A stretch of DNA of 64,000 nt from Mercurialis annua (GCF_937616625.2 NC_065570.1:25444046-25508045); one strand, 5' to 3'. Positions 33,775 through 48,928 are shown, numbered from the stretch's first letter. Translations and numbers: made by a program. Notes: generated by a model not told the origin, from the letters alone.

Positions 33775-36700
33775 CAAGTGTTTCCCCTTTTAAGCGATTT
33801 AACCCAAACGTTTAAAAACTTTCCGAAACAAAACCAAGCGTTTCACTTTTTTAGCAATTTAAGCCAAACGTTTACAAACGTTACGAAACAAATCCAAGCG
33901 TTTTACCTTTTTAGAAATTTAAGCCAAACATTTACAAACGTCACGAAACAAATCCAAGCTTTCACCTTTTTAGCAATTTAAGCCAAACGTTTACAAACGT
34001 TACGAAATAAATCCAAACGTTTCACCTTCTTATCGATTTAAGCCAAACGTTTACAAACATATGAAATAAATCCAAACGTTTCACCTTTTTAGCGATTTAA
34101 GCCAAACGTTTACAAACATTACAAAACATAACCAAGCGTTTCACTTTTTTAGCAATTTAAGCCAAACGTTTACAAACGTTACGAAAAAATCCAACCGTTT
34201 CACCTTTTTAGCAATTTATGCCAAACGCTTCCAAACGTAACGAAACAAATCCAAGCGTTTAACCTTTTTATCAATTTAAGCCCAACATTTATAAAGTTTA
34301 AGAAATAAATCCAACCGTTTCACCGTTTTAGCAGTTTTAGCCAAACGTGTACAAACATAGGAAACAAATCCAAACGTTTTACCTTTTTAGCGATTTAAGC
34401 CTAACGTTTATAATCATTACGAAACAAATCCAAGCGTTTCACTTTTTTAGCAATTTAAGCCAAACGTTTACAAACATTACGAAATAAAACCAAACATTTC
34501 ACCCTGTTAGCGATTTAAGCCAAACGTTAACAAACGTTACGAAACAAATCCAAGCTTTCACCTTTTTAGCAATTTAAGCTAAACGTTTACAAACGTTATG
34601 AAATAAATCCAAACGTTTCACCTTTTTATCGAATTAAGCCAAACGTTTACAAACGTATGAAACAAATCCAAACGTTTCACCTTTTTAGCGATTTAAGCCA
34701 AACGTTTACAAACATTACAAAACAAAACCAAGCGTTTCACTTTTTTAGCAATTTAAGCCAAACGTTTACAAACGTTATGAAAAAATCCAACCGTTTCACT
34801 TTTTTAGCAATTTATGCCAAACGCTTCCAAACGTTACAAAACAAATCCAAGCGTTTAACCTTTTTATCAATTTAAGCCAAATGTTTATAAAGTTTACGAA
34901 ATAAATCCAAAGGTTTCACCTTTTTAGCGGTTTTAGCCAAACGTTTACAAACATAGGAAACAAATCCAAACATTTCACCTTTTTAGCGATTTAAGCCAAA
35001 CATTTATAATCATTACGAAACAAATCCAAGCGTTTCACTTTTTAGCAATTTAAGCCAAACGTTTATAAACATTACGAAACAAAACCAAGCGTTTCACTTT
35101 TTTAGCAATTTAAGCCAAACGTTTACAAACGTTACGAAAAAATCCAACCGTTTCACCTTTTTAGCAATTTATGCCAAACGCTTCCAAAGCGTTTAACCTT
35201 TTTATCAATTTAAGCCCAACATTTATAAAGTTTAAGAAATAAATCCAACCGTTTCACCGTTTTACCAGTTTTAGCCAAACATGTACAAACATAGGAAACA
35301 AATCCAAACGTTTTACCTTTTTAGCGATTTAAGCCTAACGTTTATAATCATTACGAAACAAATCCAAGCGTTTCACTTTTTTAGCAATTTAAGCCAAACG
35401 TTTACAAACATTACGAAATAAAACCAAACATTTCACCCTGTTAGCGATTTAAGCCAAACGTTAACAAACGTTACGAAACAAATCCAAGCTTTCACCTTTT
35501 TAGCAATTTAAGCTAAACGTTTACAAACGTTATGAAATAAATCCAAACGTTTCACCTTTTTATCGAATTAAGCCAAACGTTTACAAACGTATGAAACAAA
35601 TCCAAACGTTTCACCTTTTTAGCGATTTAAGCCAAACGTTTACAAACATTACAAAACAAAACCAAGCGTTTCACTTTTTTTGCAATTTAAGCCAAACGTT
35701 TACAAACGTTATGAAAAAATCCAACCGTTTCACCTTTTTAGCAATTTATGCCAAACACTTCCAAACGTTACAAAACAAATCCAAGCGTTTAACCTTTTTA
35801 TCAATTTAAGCCAAATGTTTATAAAGTTTACGAAATAAATCCAAACGTTTCACCTTTTTAGCGGTTTTAGCCAAACGTTTACAAACATAGGAAACAAATC
35901 CAAACATTTCACCTTTTTAGCGATTTAAGCCAAACATTTATAATCATTACGAAACAAATCCAAGCGTTTCACTTTTTTAGCAATTTAAGCCAAACGTTTA
36001 TAAACATTACGAAACAAAACCAAACATTTCACCCTTCTAGCGATTTAAGCCAAACGTTAACAAACGTTACGAAACAAATCCAAGCGTTTCACCTTTTTAG
36101 CAATTTAAGGCCAATGTTTACAATTGTTACGAAATAAATCCAAACGTTTCACCTTTTTCGCGATTTAAGCCCAACGTTTACAAACATTACCAAAAAAATA
36201 CAAATGTTTCACCTTCTTAGCAATTTAAGCCAAACTTGTACAAACGTTACGAAACAAATCCAAGCGTTTCACCGTTTAAGCAATTTAAGCCAAACGTTTA
36301 CAAACATTACAAAACAAATCCAACGTTTCCCCTCTTTTGAAATTTAAGCCAAACGTTTACAAACAGTACGAAACAAATCCAAACGTTTAACCTTTTTAGC
36401 GATTTAAGCCAAACGTTTACAAACATTACGAAACAAATCCAAACATTTCACCTTTTCAGCGATTTAAGCTAAACGTTTACAAACGTTAGGAAACAAATCC
36501 AAAGGTTTCACCTTTTTAACAATTTAAGCCAAACATTTACAAACGTTACGAAACAAATCCAAACGTTTCACCTTTTTAGCGATATAAGACAAACGTTTAC
36601 AAACGCTACGAAACGAATCCACACGTTTCACCTTTTTGGCCATTAAAGCCAAACGTTTACAAACTTTACGAAAGAAAACCAAACGTTACAAAACGAATCC

Positions 36701-38120
36701 AAACATTTTGCATTTTCAGCGATTTAAGCCAAATGTTTACAACCATTACGAAAAAACCAAGCGTTTACCCTTTTTTGCAATTTAAGCCAAACGTTTACAA
36801 ACGTTACGAAACAAATTCAACCGTTTCACCTTTTTAGCAATTTAAGCCAAACGTTTACAAACATTCTGAGACAAAACCAAGCGTTTCCCTTTTTTAGCAA
36901 TTTAAGCCAAACGTTTACAAACGTTACGAAACAAATCCAAGCATTTTATCTTTTTTGCAATTTAAGCCAAACGTTTACAAACGTTACAAAATAAATCCAA
37001 ACGTTTCATCTTTTTAGCGATTTAAGCTAAACGTTTACAAACGTATGAATTTTAGCCCAACCTTTCACCTTTTTAACGATTTAAGCCAAACGTTTACAAA
37101 CGTTATAAATCAAATCCAAGTGTTTCACCATTTTAGCAATTTAAGCCAAACATTTACAAACGTTTCGAAATAAATTCAAACGTTTAACCATTTTAGTGAT
37201 TTAAGCCAAACGTTTACAAACGTTACCAAAAAATCCAAACATTTCACCTTTTTAGCGATTTAAGCAAAACGTTTACAAACGTATGAAACAAATTCAAACG
37301 TTTCACCTTTGTAGCGATTTAGGCCAAACGTTTACAAAGGTTATGAAACAAATTGAAATGTTTCACCTTTTTAGCAATTTAAGCCAAACGTTTATAAACT
37401 GTACGAAACAAATCCAAGTGTTTCACCTTTTTAGCAATTTAAGCCAAACGTTTACAAACGCTATGAAACAAATCCAGGCGTCTCACCTTTTTAGCTATTT
37501 AAGCCAAACGTTTACAAACGTTACGAAACAAATCCAAGCGTTTCACCTTTTCAGAAATTTAAGCCAAACGTTTACAAACATTGTGAAACAAAACCAAACG
37601 TGTCACCTTTTTAGCAATTTAAGGCGAACGTTTACAAACGCTACGAAACAAATCCAAACATTTCCCCGTTTTAGCGATTTAAGTCAAACGTTTACAAATG
37701 TTACGAAACAAATCCAAACGTTTAACCTTTTAGCGAATTAAGCCAAATGTTTACAAACGTTACTAAACAAATCCAAACATTTCACCTTTTTAGCGATTGA
37801 AGCGAAACGTTTACAAACGTTACGAAACAAATCCAAACGTTTTACATTTTTAGCAATTTAAGCCAAATGTTTGCAAACGTTACGAAACAAAACCAAGCGT
37901 TTCACACTTTTAGCAAAGTAAGCCAAACGTTTACAAACGTAACGAAACAAATCCAAGCGATTCACCTTTTTAGCAATTTAAGCCAAACGTTTACAAACGT
38001 TACGAAATATATCCAAGCGTTTCACCTTTTTAGCAATTAAAGCCAAACATTTACAAACGCTACGAAACTGATTCAAACGTTTCGCCTTTTTTGCGATTTA
38101 AGCCAAACGTTTACTAACGG
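33775..38120 (+). repeat. 60-bp satellite, forward orientation, right of the solo LTR
   Basis: About 72 forward monomers that continue the higher-order unit interrupted by the solo LTR: CGTTTAAAAACTTTCCGAAAC follows here as it does in the uninterrupted units. A 934-bp duplication lies at 34.25-36.03 kb. The segment ends at the switch TTTACTAACGG / TATTTGTTTCG, which recurs at 62245. Confidence 0.95.
34245..36025 (+). repeat. 934-bp tandem duplication of satellite
   Basis: Two nearly identical runs lie 934 bp apart: ACAAACATAGGAAACAAATC at 34351 and 35285, and CGTATGAAACAAATCC at 34654 and 35588. The offset is not a whole number of 60-bp monomers because a 17-bp deletion and other small changes lie inside the first copy's end. 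Confidence 0.85.
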
Positions 38121-41100
38121 TATTTGTTTCGTAAGGGTTGTAAACGTTTGGCTTAAATTGCTAAAATATGTGAAACGTTTGGATTTGTTTCGTAACGTTT
38201 GCAATCGTTTGGCTTCAATCGCTAATAAGGTGAAACGTTTGGATTTGTTTCGTAACGTTTGTAAACGTTTGGCGTAAATCGCTAAAAAGGTGAAACGTTT
38301 GGATTTGTTTAGTAACGTTTTAAGCGTTTGGCTTAAATCGCTAAAATGGGGAAACGTTTGAATTTGTTTCGTAACGTTTGTAAACGTTTGGCTAAAATCA
38401 CTATAAAGGTGAAACGTTTGGTTTTGTTTAGTAATGTTTGTAAACGTTCGGCTTAAATCGCTAAAAAGGTGAAATATTTGGATTTTTTCGTAACGTTTTT
38501 AAACATTTGGCTTAAATATCTAAAAAGTTGAAACGCTTGGATTTGTTTCGTAACGATTGTAAACGTTTGGCTTAAATTGCTAAAAAGGTGAAACACTTGG
38601 ATTTGTTTCGTAAAGTTTGTAAACGTTTGGATTAAATTGCTAAAAAGATGAACCGCTTGGATTTGTTTCTTAACGTTTGTAAACGTTCGGCTTAAATTGC
38701 TAAAAAGGTGAAACATTTGGATTTGTTTCATAACCTTTGTAAACGTTTGGCTTAAGTCGCTAAAAAGGCAAAACGTTTAGATTTTTTTCGTAACGTTTGT
38801 AAACGTTTGGCTTAATTTTTTAAAAAGGTGAAGCGCTTGGATTTGTTTCGTAACATTTGTAAACGTTTGGCTTAAATTGCAAAAAAGGGGAAACGCTTGG
38901 AATTGATTCGTAACGTTTGTAAACGTTTGGCTTACATTACTAAAAAGATGAAACGTTTAGATTTGTTTCGTAGCGTTTATAATTATTTTGCTTAAATCGC
39001 TAAAAATGAGAAACGTTTGGATTTGTTTCGTACCGTTTGTAAACGTTTGGCTTAAATCACTAAAAACGTGAAACTCTTTGATTTGTTTCGTAATATTTGT
39101 AAACGTTTGGCTTAAATTGCTAAAAAGGTGAAACGCTTGGATTTGCTTCGTTAAGTTTGTAAACGTTTTGCTTAAATAGCTAAAAAGGTGAAACACTTGG
39201 TTTTCGTTTCGTAATATTTGTAAACGTTCGGCTTAAGTCTCTAAAAAGCTGAAACGTTTGGATTTGTTTTGTAACGTTGGTAAACGTTTTGCTTAAATTG
39301 CTAAAAATGTGAAACGCTTGGATTTGTTTCGTAACGTTTGTAAATGTTTGGCTTAAATCGCTAAAAAGGGGAAACGTTTGGATTTGTTTTGTAACGTTTG
39401 TAAATGTTTGGCTTAATTCGCTAAAAAGGTGAAACGTTTGGATTAGTTTCGTATTGTTTGTAAACGTTTTGCTTAAATCACTAAGAAGGTGAAACGCTTG
39501 GATTTGTTTCGTAACGTTTTCAAACGTTTGGCTTGAATTGCTAAAAAGGTGAAACGCTTGGATTTGTTTTGTAACGTTTGTAAACGTTTGGCATAAATTG
39601 CTAAAAAGATAAACCATTTGGATTTGTTTCATAACCTTTGTAAACGTTTGGCGTAAATCACTAAAAAGGTGAAACGTTTGGATTTGTTTCGTAACGTTTG
39701 TAAACGTTTGGCTTCAATCGCTAAAAAGGTGAAACCTTTGGATTTGTTCCATAACGTTTGTAAACGTTTGGCTTCAATTGCTAAAAAGGGGAAACGTTTG
39801 GATTTGTTTCGTAACATTTGTAAACGTTTGGCATAAATCGCTAAAAAGGTGAAATGTTTGAATTTGTTTCGTAACGTTTTAAACGTTTGGCTTAAATCGC
39901 TAAAATGGGGAAACGTTTGGATTTGTTTCGAAACGTATGTAAACATTTGGCTTAAATTGCTAAAAACGTGAAATGTTTTGTTTTGTTTCGTAACGTTTGT
40001 ATACATTTGGTTTAAATTGCTAAGAACGTGAAATCTTTTGTTTTGTTTCGTGACGTTTGTAAACATTCGGCTTAAATTGCTAAAAACGTGAAATGTTTTG
40101 TTTTGTTTCGTAACGTTTGTATACATTCGGCTTAAATCGCTAAAACCGTGAAACATTTGGATTTGTTTCGTAACGTTTATAAACGTTTGGCTTAAATTGC
40201 TAAAAAGGTGAAATGCTTGAATTTGTTTCGTAACGTTCGTAAACGTTTGGCTTACATTACTAAAAAGGTGAAACTCTTGAATTTGTTTCGGAACATTTGT
40301 AAACGTTTGCCTTAAATTGCTAAAAGATGAAACACTTGGATTTGTTTCGTAACGTTTGGCTTAAATTGCTAAAAAGGTGAAACACCGGGTTTTGTTTCGT
40401 AACTTTTGTAAGGGATTGGATTTGTTTCATAACGTTTTAAATGTTTTGTTTTGTTTCGTACGGTTTATAAACGTTCGGCTTAAATCTCTAGAAAGGTCAA
40501 ACGTTTGGATTTGTTTCGTATTTGTAAACGTTTGGCTTAAATTGCTAAAAAGGCGAAACGTTTGGATTTGTTTCGTAACATTTTGTAAACATTTGGCTTA
40601 TATCGCTAAAAAGGTGAAACGTTTGGATTTGTTTCGTAACGTTTGTAAATGTTGGGCTTAAATTGCCAAAAAGGTGAAACATTTGGATTTATTTCTTAAC
40701 CTTTGTAAATGTTCGGTTTAAATCGCTAAAAAGGTGAAACGTTTGGATTTGTTTCATGCGTTTTTAAACGTTTGGCTTAAATCGCTAAAAAGGTGAAACA
40801 TTTAGATTTATTTCGTAATGTTTGTAAACGTTTGGCTTAAATTGCTAAAAAGGTGAAACGCTTGGATTTGTTTCGTATCATTGCTAAAAAGGTGAAACGC
40901 TTGGATTTGTTTCGTAACGTTTGTAAACGTTTGGCTTAAATTGCTAAAAAGGTAAATCGCTTGGTTTTGTTTTGCAATCTTTGCAAACGTTTGGCTTAAA
41001 ATCGCTAGAAATGCGAAAGGTTTGGATTTGTTTCGAAACGTTTTAAACGTTTGGCTTATATCGCTAAAAAGGGGAAATGTTTGGATTTGTTTCGCAACGT

Positions 41101-41449
41101 TTGTAAATGTTTGGCTTAAATCCCTAAAAAGGTGAAACGTTAGGATTTGTTTCGTAATGTTTGTAAACGTTTGGCTTAAATCGATAAAAAGGTGAAACGT
41201 TTTGATTTGTTTCATATCGTTTGTAAACGTTTGGCTTAAATCGCTAAAAAGGTGAAACATTTGGATTTGTTCGTAATCTTTGTAAAGGTTTGGCTTAAAT
41301 TGCTAAAAAGGTGAAACGCTTTGATTTGTTTCGTAACCTTTATAAATGTTTTTCTTAAATTGCTAAAAAGGAGAAACGCTTGGATTTATTTCGTAGCATT
41401 TATAAACGTTTGGCTTAAATCACTTAAAAGGTGAAACGTTAGGATTTGT
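38121..41449 (-). repeat. 60-bp satellite, reverse orientation, between two shared switches
   Basis: About 55 reverse monomers (3,329 bp). Its left part matches 62246-64000 in order (offset 24,125 at the switch) and its right part matches 14.2-14.95 kb (offset 26,494 at the switch). It therefore shows the complete reverse block of the large repeat. Confidence 0.95.
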
Positions 41450-44400
41450 AGCCAAACGTTCACAAACATAACGAAAAAAATCCAAGCGATTCACCTTTTT
41501 AGCGATTTAAGCCAAACGTTTACAAACGCTACGAAACCAATCTAAGCGTTTCTCCTTTTTAGCAATTTCAGCCAAACGTTTACAAACCTTATGAAACAAA
41601 TCCAAACGTTTCACCTTTTTAGCGATTTAAGCCAAACGTTTACAAAACGTACGAAACAAATCCAAACCTTTTACCTTTTTAACGATTTAAGCCAAACGTT
41701 AACAAACGATACGAAACAAATCCAAACGTTTCCCTTTTTTAGAGATTTAAGCCAAACATTACGAAACAAATCCAAACGTTTCACCTTTTTTGCGATTTAA
41801 ACCAAATATTTACAAACGTTACGAAACAAATCAAAACGTTTCCCCTTTTTAGAGATTTAGGCCAAACGTTTACAAATGTTACGAAACAAATTCAAACGTT
41901 TCACCTTTTTTGCGATTTAAACCAAATATTTACGAACGTTACGAAACAAATCCAAAGGTTTCCCCTTTTTAGAAATATAAGCCAAACGTTTACAACGTTA
42001 CGAAACAAATCCAAACGTTTTCCCTTTTTAGCGATTTAAGCCAAGCGTTTCGCCTTTTTAGCGATATAAGCCAAACGTTTACAAACGTTACGAAACAAAT
42101 CCAAACGTTTCCCCTTTTTATCGATTTAAGCAAAACATTTACAAACATTACGAAACAAAACCAAGCGTTTCACCTTTTTAGCAATTTAAGCCAAACGTTT
42201 ACAAACGTTATGAATTAAATCCAAACGTTTCACCTTTTTAGCGATATAAGCCAAACGTTTACAAACGTATGAAACAAATCCAAACGTTTTCCCTTTTTAG
42301 CAATTTAAGCCAAACGTTTATAAACATTACGAAACAAAACCAAGCGTTTCACTTTATTAGCAATTTAAGCCAAACGTCTACAAACGTTACGAAACAAATC
42401 CAAGCGTTTCACCTTTTTAGCATTTTAAGCCAAACGTTTACAAACGTTGCGAAATAAATCCAAGCGTTTACCCTTTCTAGCAATTGAAGCCAAACGTTTA
42501 TAAATGATATGAAGTAAATCCAAATGTTTCACCTTTTTAGCGATTTAAGCCAAATGTTTACAAACATTACGAAACAAAACCAAGCGTTTCACCTTTTTAG
42601 CAATTTTAAGCCAAACATTTACAAACATTACGAAATAAAACCAAGCGTTTCACCTTTTTAGCAATTTAAGCCAAACGTTTACAAACGTTACGAAACAAAA
42701 CCAAGCGTTTCACCTTTTAAGCAATTTAAGCCAAACGTTTACAAACGTTACGAAACAAATCCAAGCGTTTCACCTTTTTAGCAATTTAAGCAAAACGTTT
42801 ACAAACGTTACGAAATAAATCCAAATGTTTCATCTTTTTCGCGATTTAAGTCAAACGTTTACAAACGTAGGAAACAAATCCAAACGTTTAACCTTTTTAG
42901 CGACTTAAGCGAAACGTTTACAAACCATACGAAACAAATCCAAATGTTTTACCTTTTTAGAAATTTAAGCCAAACTTTTACAAACATTACAAAACAAATC
43001 CAACCGTTTCACCTCTTTAGCAATTTAATTCAAATGTTTACAAAAGTTACGAAACAAATTAAAATGTTCACCTTTTTAGCGATTTAAGCCAAATGTTTAC
43101 AAACAATACGAAACAAATCAAAACGTTTCACCTTTCTAGCGATTTAAGCCAAACGTTTAAAAAGGTTACGAAACAAATCCAAACGTTTCACTTTTTTATC
43201 GATTTAAGCCAAATGTTTACAAAGGTTACGAAACAAATCAAAGCGTTTCACTTTTTTAGCAATTTAAGCCAAACGTTTACGAATGCTACGAAACAAATCC
43301 AAACGTTTCACCTTTTTAGCGATATAAGCCAAACGTTTACAAACGATGCGAAACAAACACAAACCTTTCACCTATTTAGCAATTTAAGCCAAACGTGTAC
43401 AAACGTTACGAAACAAATCCAAACGTTTCACCTTTTTAGCGATTTAAGCCAAACATATACAAACGTTACGAAACAAATCTAAACGTTTCACCTTTTTAGC
43501 GATATAAGCCAAACGTTTAAAAACGTTACGAAACAAGTCCAAGCGTTTCCCTTTATTAGCGATTTAAGCCAAACGTTACGAAATAAAACCAAACGTTTAA
43601 AACGTTACAAAAAAAATCCAAACGTTTTGCATTTTTAGCGATTTAAGCCAAACGTTTACAAACATTACGAAAAAAAACCAAGCGTTTCACCTTTTTCGCA
43701 ATTTAAGCCAAACGTTTACAAATGTTACGCAACAAATACAAGCGTTTCACTTGTTTAGCAATTTAAGCTAAACGTTTACAAACGTTACGAAACAAATCCA
43801 AGCGTTTCACCTTTTTAACGATTTAAGCCAAACATTTAAAAACGTATGAAACAAATCCAAATGTTTCACCTTTTTAGCGATTGAAGCCAAACGTTTACAA
43901 ATATTACGAAACAAAACCAAGCGTTTCACTTTTTTAGCAATTTAAACCAAACGTTTACAAACGCTATGAAACAAATCCAAGTGTTTCACCTTTTTAGCAA
44001 TTTAAGCCAAACGTTATGACGTTTAACCTTTTAAACAATTTAAGCCAAACGTTTATAAACGTTACGAAATAAATCCAAACGTTAATGTTACGAAAAAAAT
44101 TGAAACGTTTACAATCATTACGATACAAACCCAAACGTTTAAAACGTTATGAAACAAATTGAAACGTTTACAAACGTTACGAAACAAAACCAAACGTTTC
44201 ACCTTTTTTGCGATTAAAGCCAAACGTTTACAAACATTACGAAACAAAACCAAACGTTTCACTTTATTAGCGGTTTAAGCCAAACATTATGAAACAAAAC
44301 CAAACGTTTAAACGTTACGAAAAAAATCCAAACGTTTACAAACGTTACGAAACAAAGCCAAACGTCTCACCTTTTTAGGGATTTAAGCCAAAAGTTTACA

Positions 44401-46320
44401 AATGTTACGAAACAAAACTAAACGTTTCACTTTTTTAGCGATTTAAGCCATACATTTACAAACGTTACGAAACAAATCCAATTGTTTCACCTTTTTAGCG
44501 ATTTAAGCCAAACGTTTAACGTTACGAAAAAAATCCAAACATTTCACCTTTTAAGCGATTTAAGCCAAATATTTACAAACGTTACGAAAACAAAACCAAA
44601 CATTTCACCTTTTTAGCGATTTAAGCCAAACGTTTACAAACGTTACGAAATAAAACAAACGTTTAAAACGTTACGAAACAAATCAAAGCATTTACAAACG
44701 CTACAAAACAACACCAAACGTTTCCTCATTTTAGCGATTTAAGCCAAACGTTTATAAACGTTATGAAACAAAACCAACTGTTTGTAAACGTTACCAAACA
44801 AATCTAAACGTTTCACATTTTTAGTGATTTAAGCCAATCATTTACAAACATTACGAAATAAATCCAAATGTTTCACTATTTTAGTGATTAAAGCCAAACA
44901 TTTACAAACGGTACGAAACAAATCCAAACGTTTCGAAACAAATCTAAACGTTTAAAATTTTACAAAACAAATCCAACAGTATCACCTTTTTAGCGATTTA
45001 AGCCGAATGTTTACAAAGGTTACGAAACAAAACCAAACGTTTCCCCTTTTTATCGATTTAAGCCAAACGTTTACAAACGTTACGAAACAAATCCAAACGT
45101 TTCACCTTTTTAGCGATTTATGCCAAACGTTTACAAACCTTACGAAACAAGTCCAAGCGTTTTAACTTTTTAGCAATTTAAGCCAAACATTTACAAACGT
45201 TACGAAACAAATCGATGTGTTTCAACTTTTTAGCAATTTAAACCAAACATTTAAAACGTTACGAAAAAATCTAAACGTTTCACATTTTTAGCAATTTAAG
45301 CCAAACATTTACAAATGTTACGAGACAAATCCAAATGTTTCACCTTTTTAGAAATTAAACCAAATGTTTACAAACGTTTCACCTTTTTAGTGATTTAAGC
45401 CGAACGTTTACAAACGTTACGAAACAAAACCAAACGTTTCACCTTTTTTGCGATTTAAGCCCAACGTTTTCAAACGTTACGGAACAAATCCAAATGTTTC
45501 ACCTTTTTAGCAATTTAAGCCAAACGTATACAAATGTTGAGAAACAAATCCAAACGTTTCACCTTTTTAGCGATTAAAGACAAACGTTTTCAAACGTACA
45601 AAACAAATCCAAGCGTTTCACCTTTTTAGAAATTTAAGCCAAACGTTTACAAACATTACAAAGCAAATCCAAGTGTTTCACCTTTTTAGCGATTTAAGCC
45701 AAACGTTTACAAAGGTTACGAAACAAATCCAAATGTTTCACCTTTTTAGCAATTTAAGCCAAACGTTTACAAAGGTTACAAAACAAATCAAAGCGTTTCA
45801 CCTTTTTAGCAATTTAAGCCAAACGTTTACAAATGCTACGAAACAAATTCAAACGTTTTGCCTTATTAGCGATATAAGCCAAATGTTTACAAACGATACG
45901 AAACAAATCCATACCTTTCACCTTTTTAGCGATTTAAGCCAAACGTTTACAAACGTTACAAAATATATCCAAAAGTTTCACCTTTTTGGCGATTTAAGCC
46001 AAACGTTTACAAACGTACGAAACAAATCCAAACGTTTCCCCTTTTTCGCGATTTAAGCCAAACGTTACAAACGTTACGAACAAATCCAAATGTTTCACCT
46101 TTTTAGCAATTAAAGCCAAACTTTTATAAACGTTACGAAACAAATCCAAGCGTTTCACCATTTAAGCAATTTAAGCCAAACTTTTACAAACGTACGAAAC
46201 AAATCCAACTGTTTCAGCTCTTTAGCAATTTAAGCGAAATGTTACGAAACAAATCCAAACGTTTCACCTTTTTAGCGAGTTAAGCCAAACATTTACAAAC
46301 TTTACGAAATAAATCCAAAT

Positions 46321-48928
46321 GTCTCAACTTTTTTGCGATATAAGCCAAACGTTTACAAACGTTGCGAAAAAAATCCAAACGTTTCACCTTTTTCACGATT
46401 AAAGCCAAACGTTTACAAACGTTACGAAATAAAACCAAACGTTACAAAACGAATCCAAACGTTTCGCATTTTTAGCGATTTTAAGCCAAACGTTTATAAC
46501 CATTACGAAACAAAACCAAGCGTTTCACCTTTTTAGCAATTAAAGCCAAATGTTTACAAATGTTATGAAAAAAATCTAAGCTATTCACCTTTTTAGCAAT
46601 TTAAGCGAAACCTTTACAAACGTTATGAAACAAATCCAAGCGTTTCCCCTTTTTAGCAATTTAAGCCAAACGTTTAAAAAACTTTCCGAAACAAAACCAA
46701 GCGTTTCACCTTTTTAGCAATTTAAGCCAAACGTTTACAAACGTTACGAAACAAATCCAAGCGTTTCACCTTTTTAGAATTTTAAGCCAAACATTTACAA
46801 ACGTTACGAAATATATCCAAGCTTTCACCTTTTTAGCAAATTAAGCCAAACATTTACAAACGTTACGAAATAAATCCAAATGTTTCACCTTTTTAGAGAT
46901 TTAAGCCAAGTGTTTACAAACGTATGAAACAAATCCAAACGTTTCACCTTTTTAGTGATTTAAGCCAAACGTTTACAAACATTACAAAACAAAACCAAGC
47001 GTTTCACTTTTTTAGCAATTTAAGCCAAATGTTTACAAATGTTACGAAAAAATCCAACCGTATCGCCTTTTTAGCAATTTATGCTAAACGCTTCCAAACG
47101 TTACGAAACAAATCCAAGAATTTAACCTTTTTAGCAATTTAAGCAAAACGTTTATAAAGTTTACGAAATAAATCCAAACGTTTCACCTTTTTAGCGGTTT
47201 AAGCCAAACGTTTACAAACATAGGAAACAAATCCAAACGTTTTACCTTTTTAGCGATTTAAGCCAAACGTTTATAATCATTACGAAACAAATCCAAGCGT
47301 TTCACGTTTGTAGCAATTTAAGCCAAATGTTTACAAACATTACGAAACAAAAGCATCACCTTTTTAGCGATTTAAGCCAAACTTTAACAAACGTTACGAA
47401 AGAAATCCAAGCGTTTCACCTTTTAAGCAATTTAAGCCCAACATTTACAAACGTTACGAAATAAATCCAAACGTTTCACCTTTTTCGCGATTTAAGCCCA
47501 ACGTTTACAAACGTTACGAAAAAAATCCAAATGTTTCACCTTTTTAGCAAAATTAAGCCAAACTTTTACAAACGTTACGAAACAAATCAAGCGTTTCGCC
47601 GTTTAAGCAATTTAAGCCAAACGTTTACAAACATTACAAAAAAAATCCAACGTTTCCCCTCTTTTGAAATTTAAGCCAAACGTTTACAAACAGTACGAAA
47701 CAAATCCAAACGTTTCCCCTTTTCAGCGATTTATGCCAAACGTTTACAAACATTACGAAACAAATCCAAACGTTTCACCTTTTTAGCTATTTAAGCCAAA
47801 CGTTTACAAACGTTACGAAACATATCCAAATGTTTCACCTTTTTAACAATTTAAGCCAAACATTTACAAACGTTACGAAACAAATCCAAACATTTCACCT
47901 TTTTAGCGATATAAGCCAAACGTTTACAAACGTTACGAAACGAACCCAAACGTTTCACCTTTTTAGCCATTAAAGCCAAACGTTTACAAACGTTACGAAA
48001 TAAAACCAAACGTTACAAAACGAATCCAAACGTTTTGCATTTTTAGCGATTTAAGCCAAATGTTTACAGCCATTACGGAAAAAAACCAAACGTTTAACCT
48101 TTTTAGCAATTTAAGCCAAACGTTTACAAACATTACAAAACAAATCCATGCAATTCACCTTTTTAGCAATTTAAGCGAAACCTTTACAAACGTTACGAAA
48201 CAAATCCAAGCGTTTCACCTTTTTAGCAATTTAAGGCCAATGTTTACAATCGTTACGAAATAAATCCAAACGTTTCACCTTTTTCGCGATTTAAGCCCAA
48301 CGTTTACAAACGTTACCAAAAAAATACAAATGTTTCACCTTCTTAGCAATTTAAGCCAAACGTTTACAAAGGTTACGAAACAAATCAAAGCGTTTCACCT
48401 TTTTAGCAATTTAAGCCAAACGTTTACAAATGCTACAAAAAAATTCAAACGTTTTGCCTTATTAGCGATATAAGCCAAATGTTTACAAACGATACGAAAC
48501 AAATCCATACCTTTCACCTTTTTAGCGATTTAAGCCAAACGTTTACAAACGTTACAAAATATATCCAAAAGTTTCACCTTTTTGGCGATTTAAGCCAAAC
48601 GTTTACAAACGTACGAAACAAATCCAAACGTTTCACCTTTTTCGCGATTTAAGCCAAACGTTTACAAACGTTACGAAACAAATCCAAATGTTTCACCTTT
48701 TTACCAATTAAAGCCAAACTTTTATAAACGTTACGAAACAAATCCAAGCGTTTCACCATTTAAGCAATTTAGACAAAACTTTTACAAACGTTACGAAACA
48801 AATCCAACTGTTTCAGCTCTTTAGCAATTTAAGCGAAATGTTTTAAACGTTACGAAACAAATCCAAACGTTTCACCTTTTTAGCGAGTTAAGCCAAACAT
48901 TTACAAACTTTACGAAATAAATCCAAAT
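46321..48928 (+). repeat. Higher-order unit 1 (2,608 bp)
   Basis: Counted from the landmark GTCTCAACTTTTTTGCG. It contains in order the monomers with CTTTCCGAAAC, AACAAAAGCATCACC, CATTTTTAGCG after TTTTG, and CAGCTCTTTAGC. It also holds an empty copy of the solo-LTR target at 46637-46641. Confidence 0.88.

Noticed and set aside
33456..33777. Overlapping frames of 72-99 codons on both strands near the end of the third-family LTR
   Set aside because: G/C-rich sequence has few stops in any frame. The region is the LTR promoter and U3.
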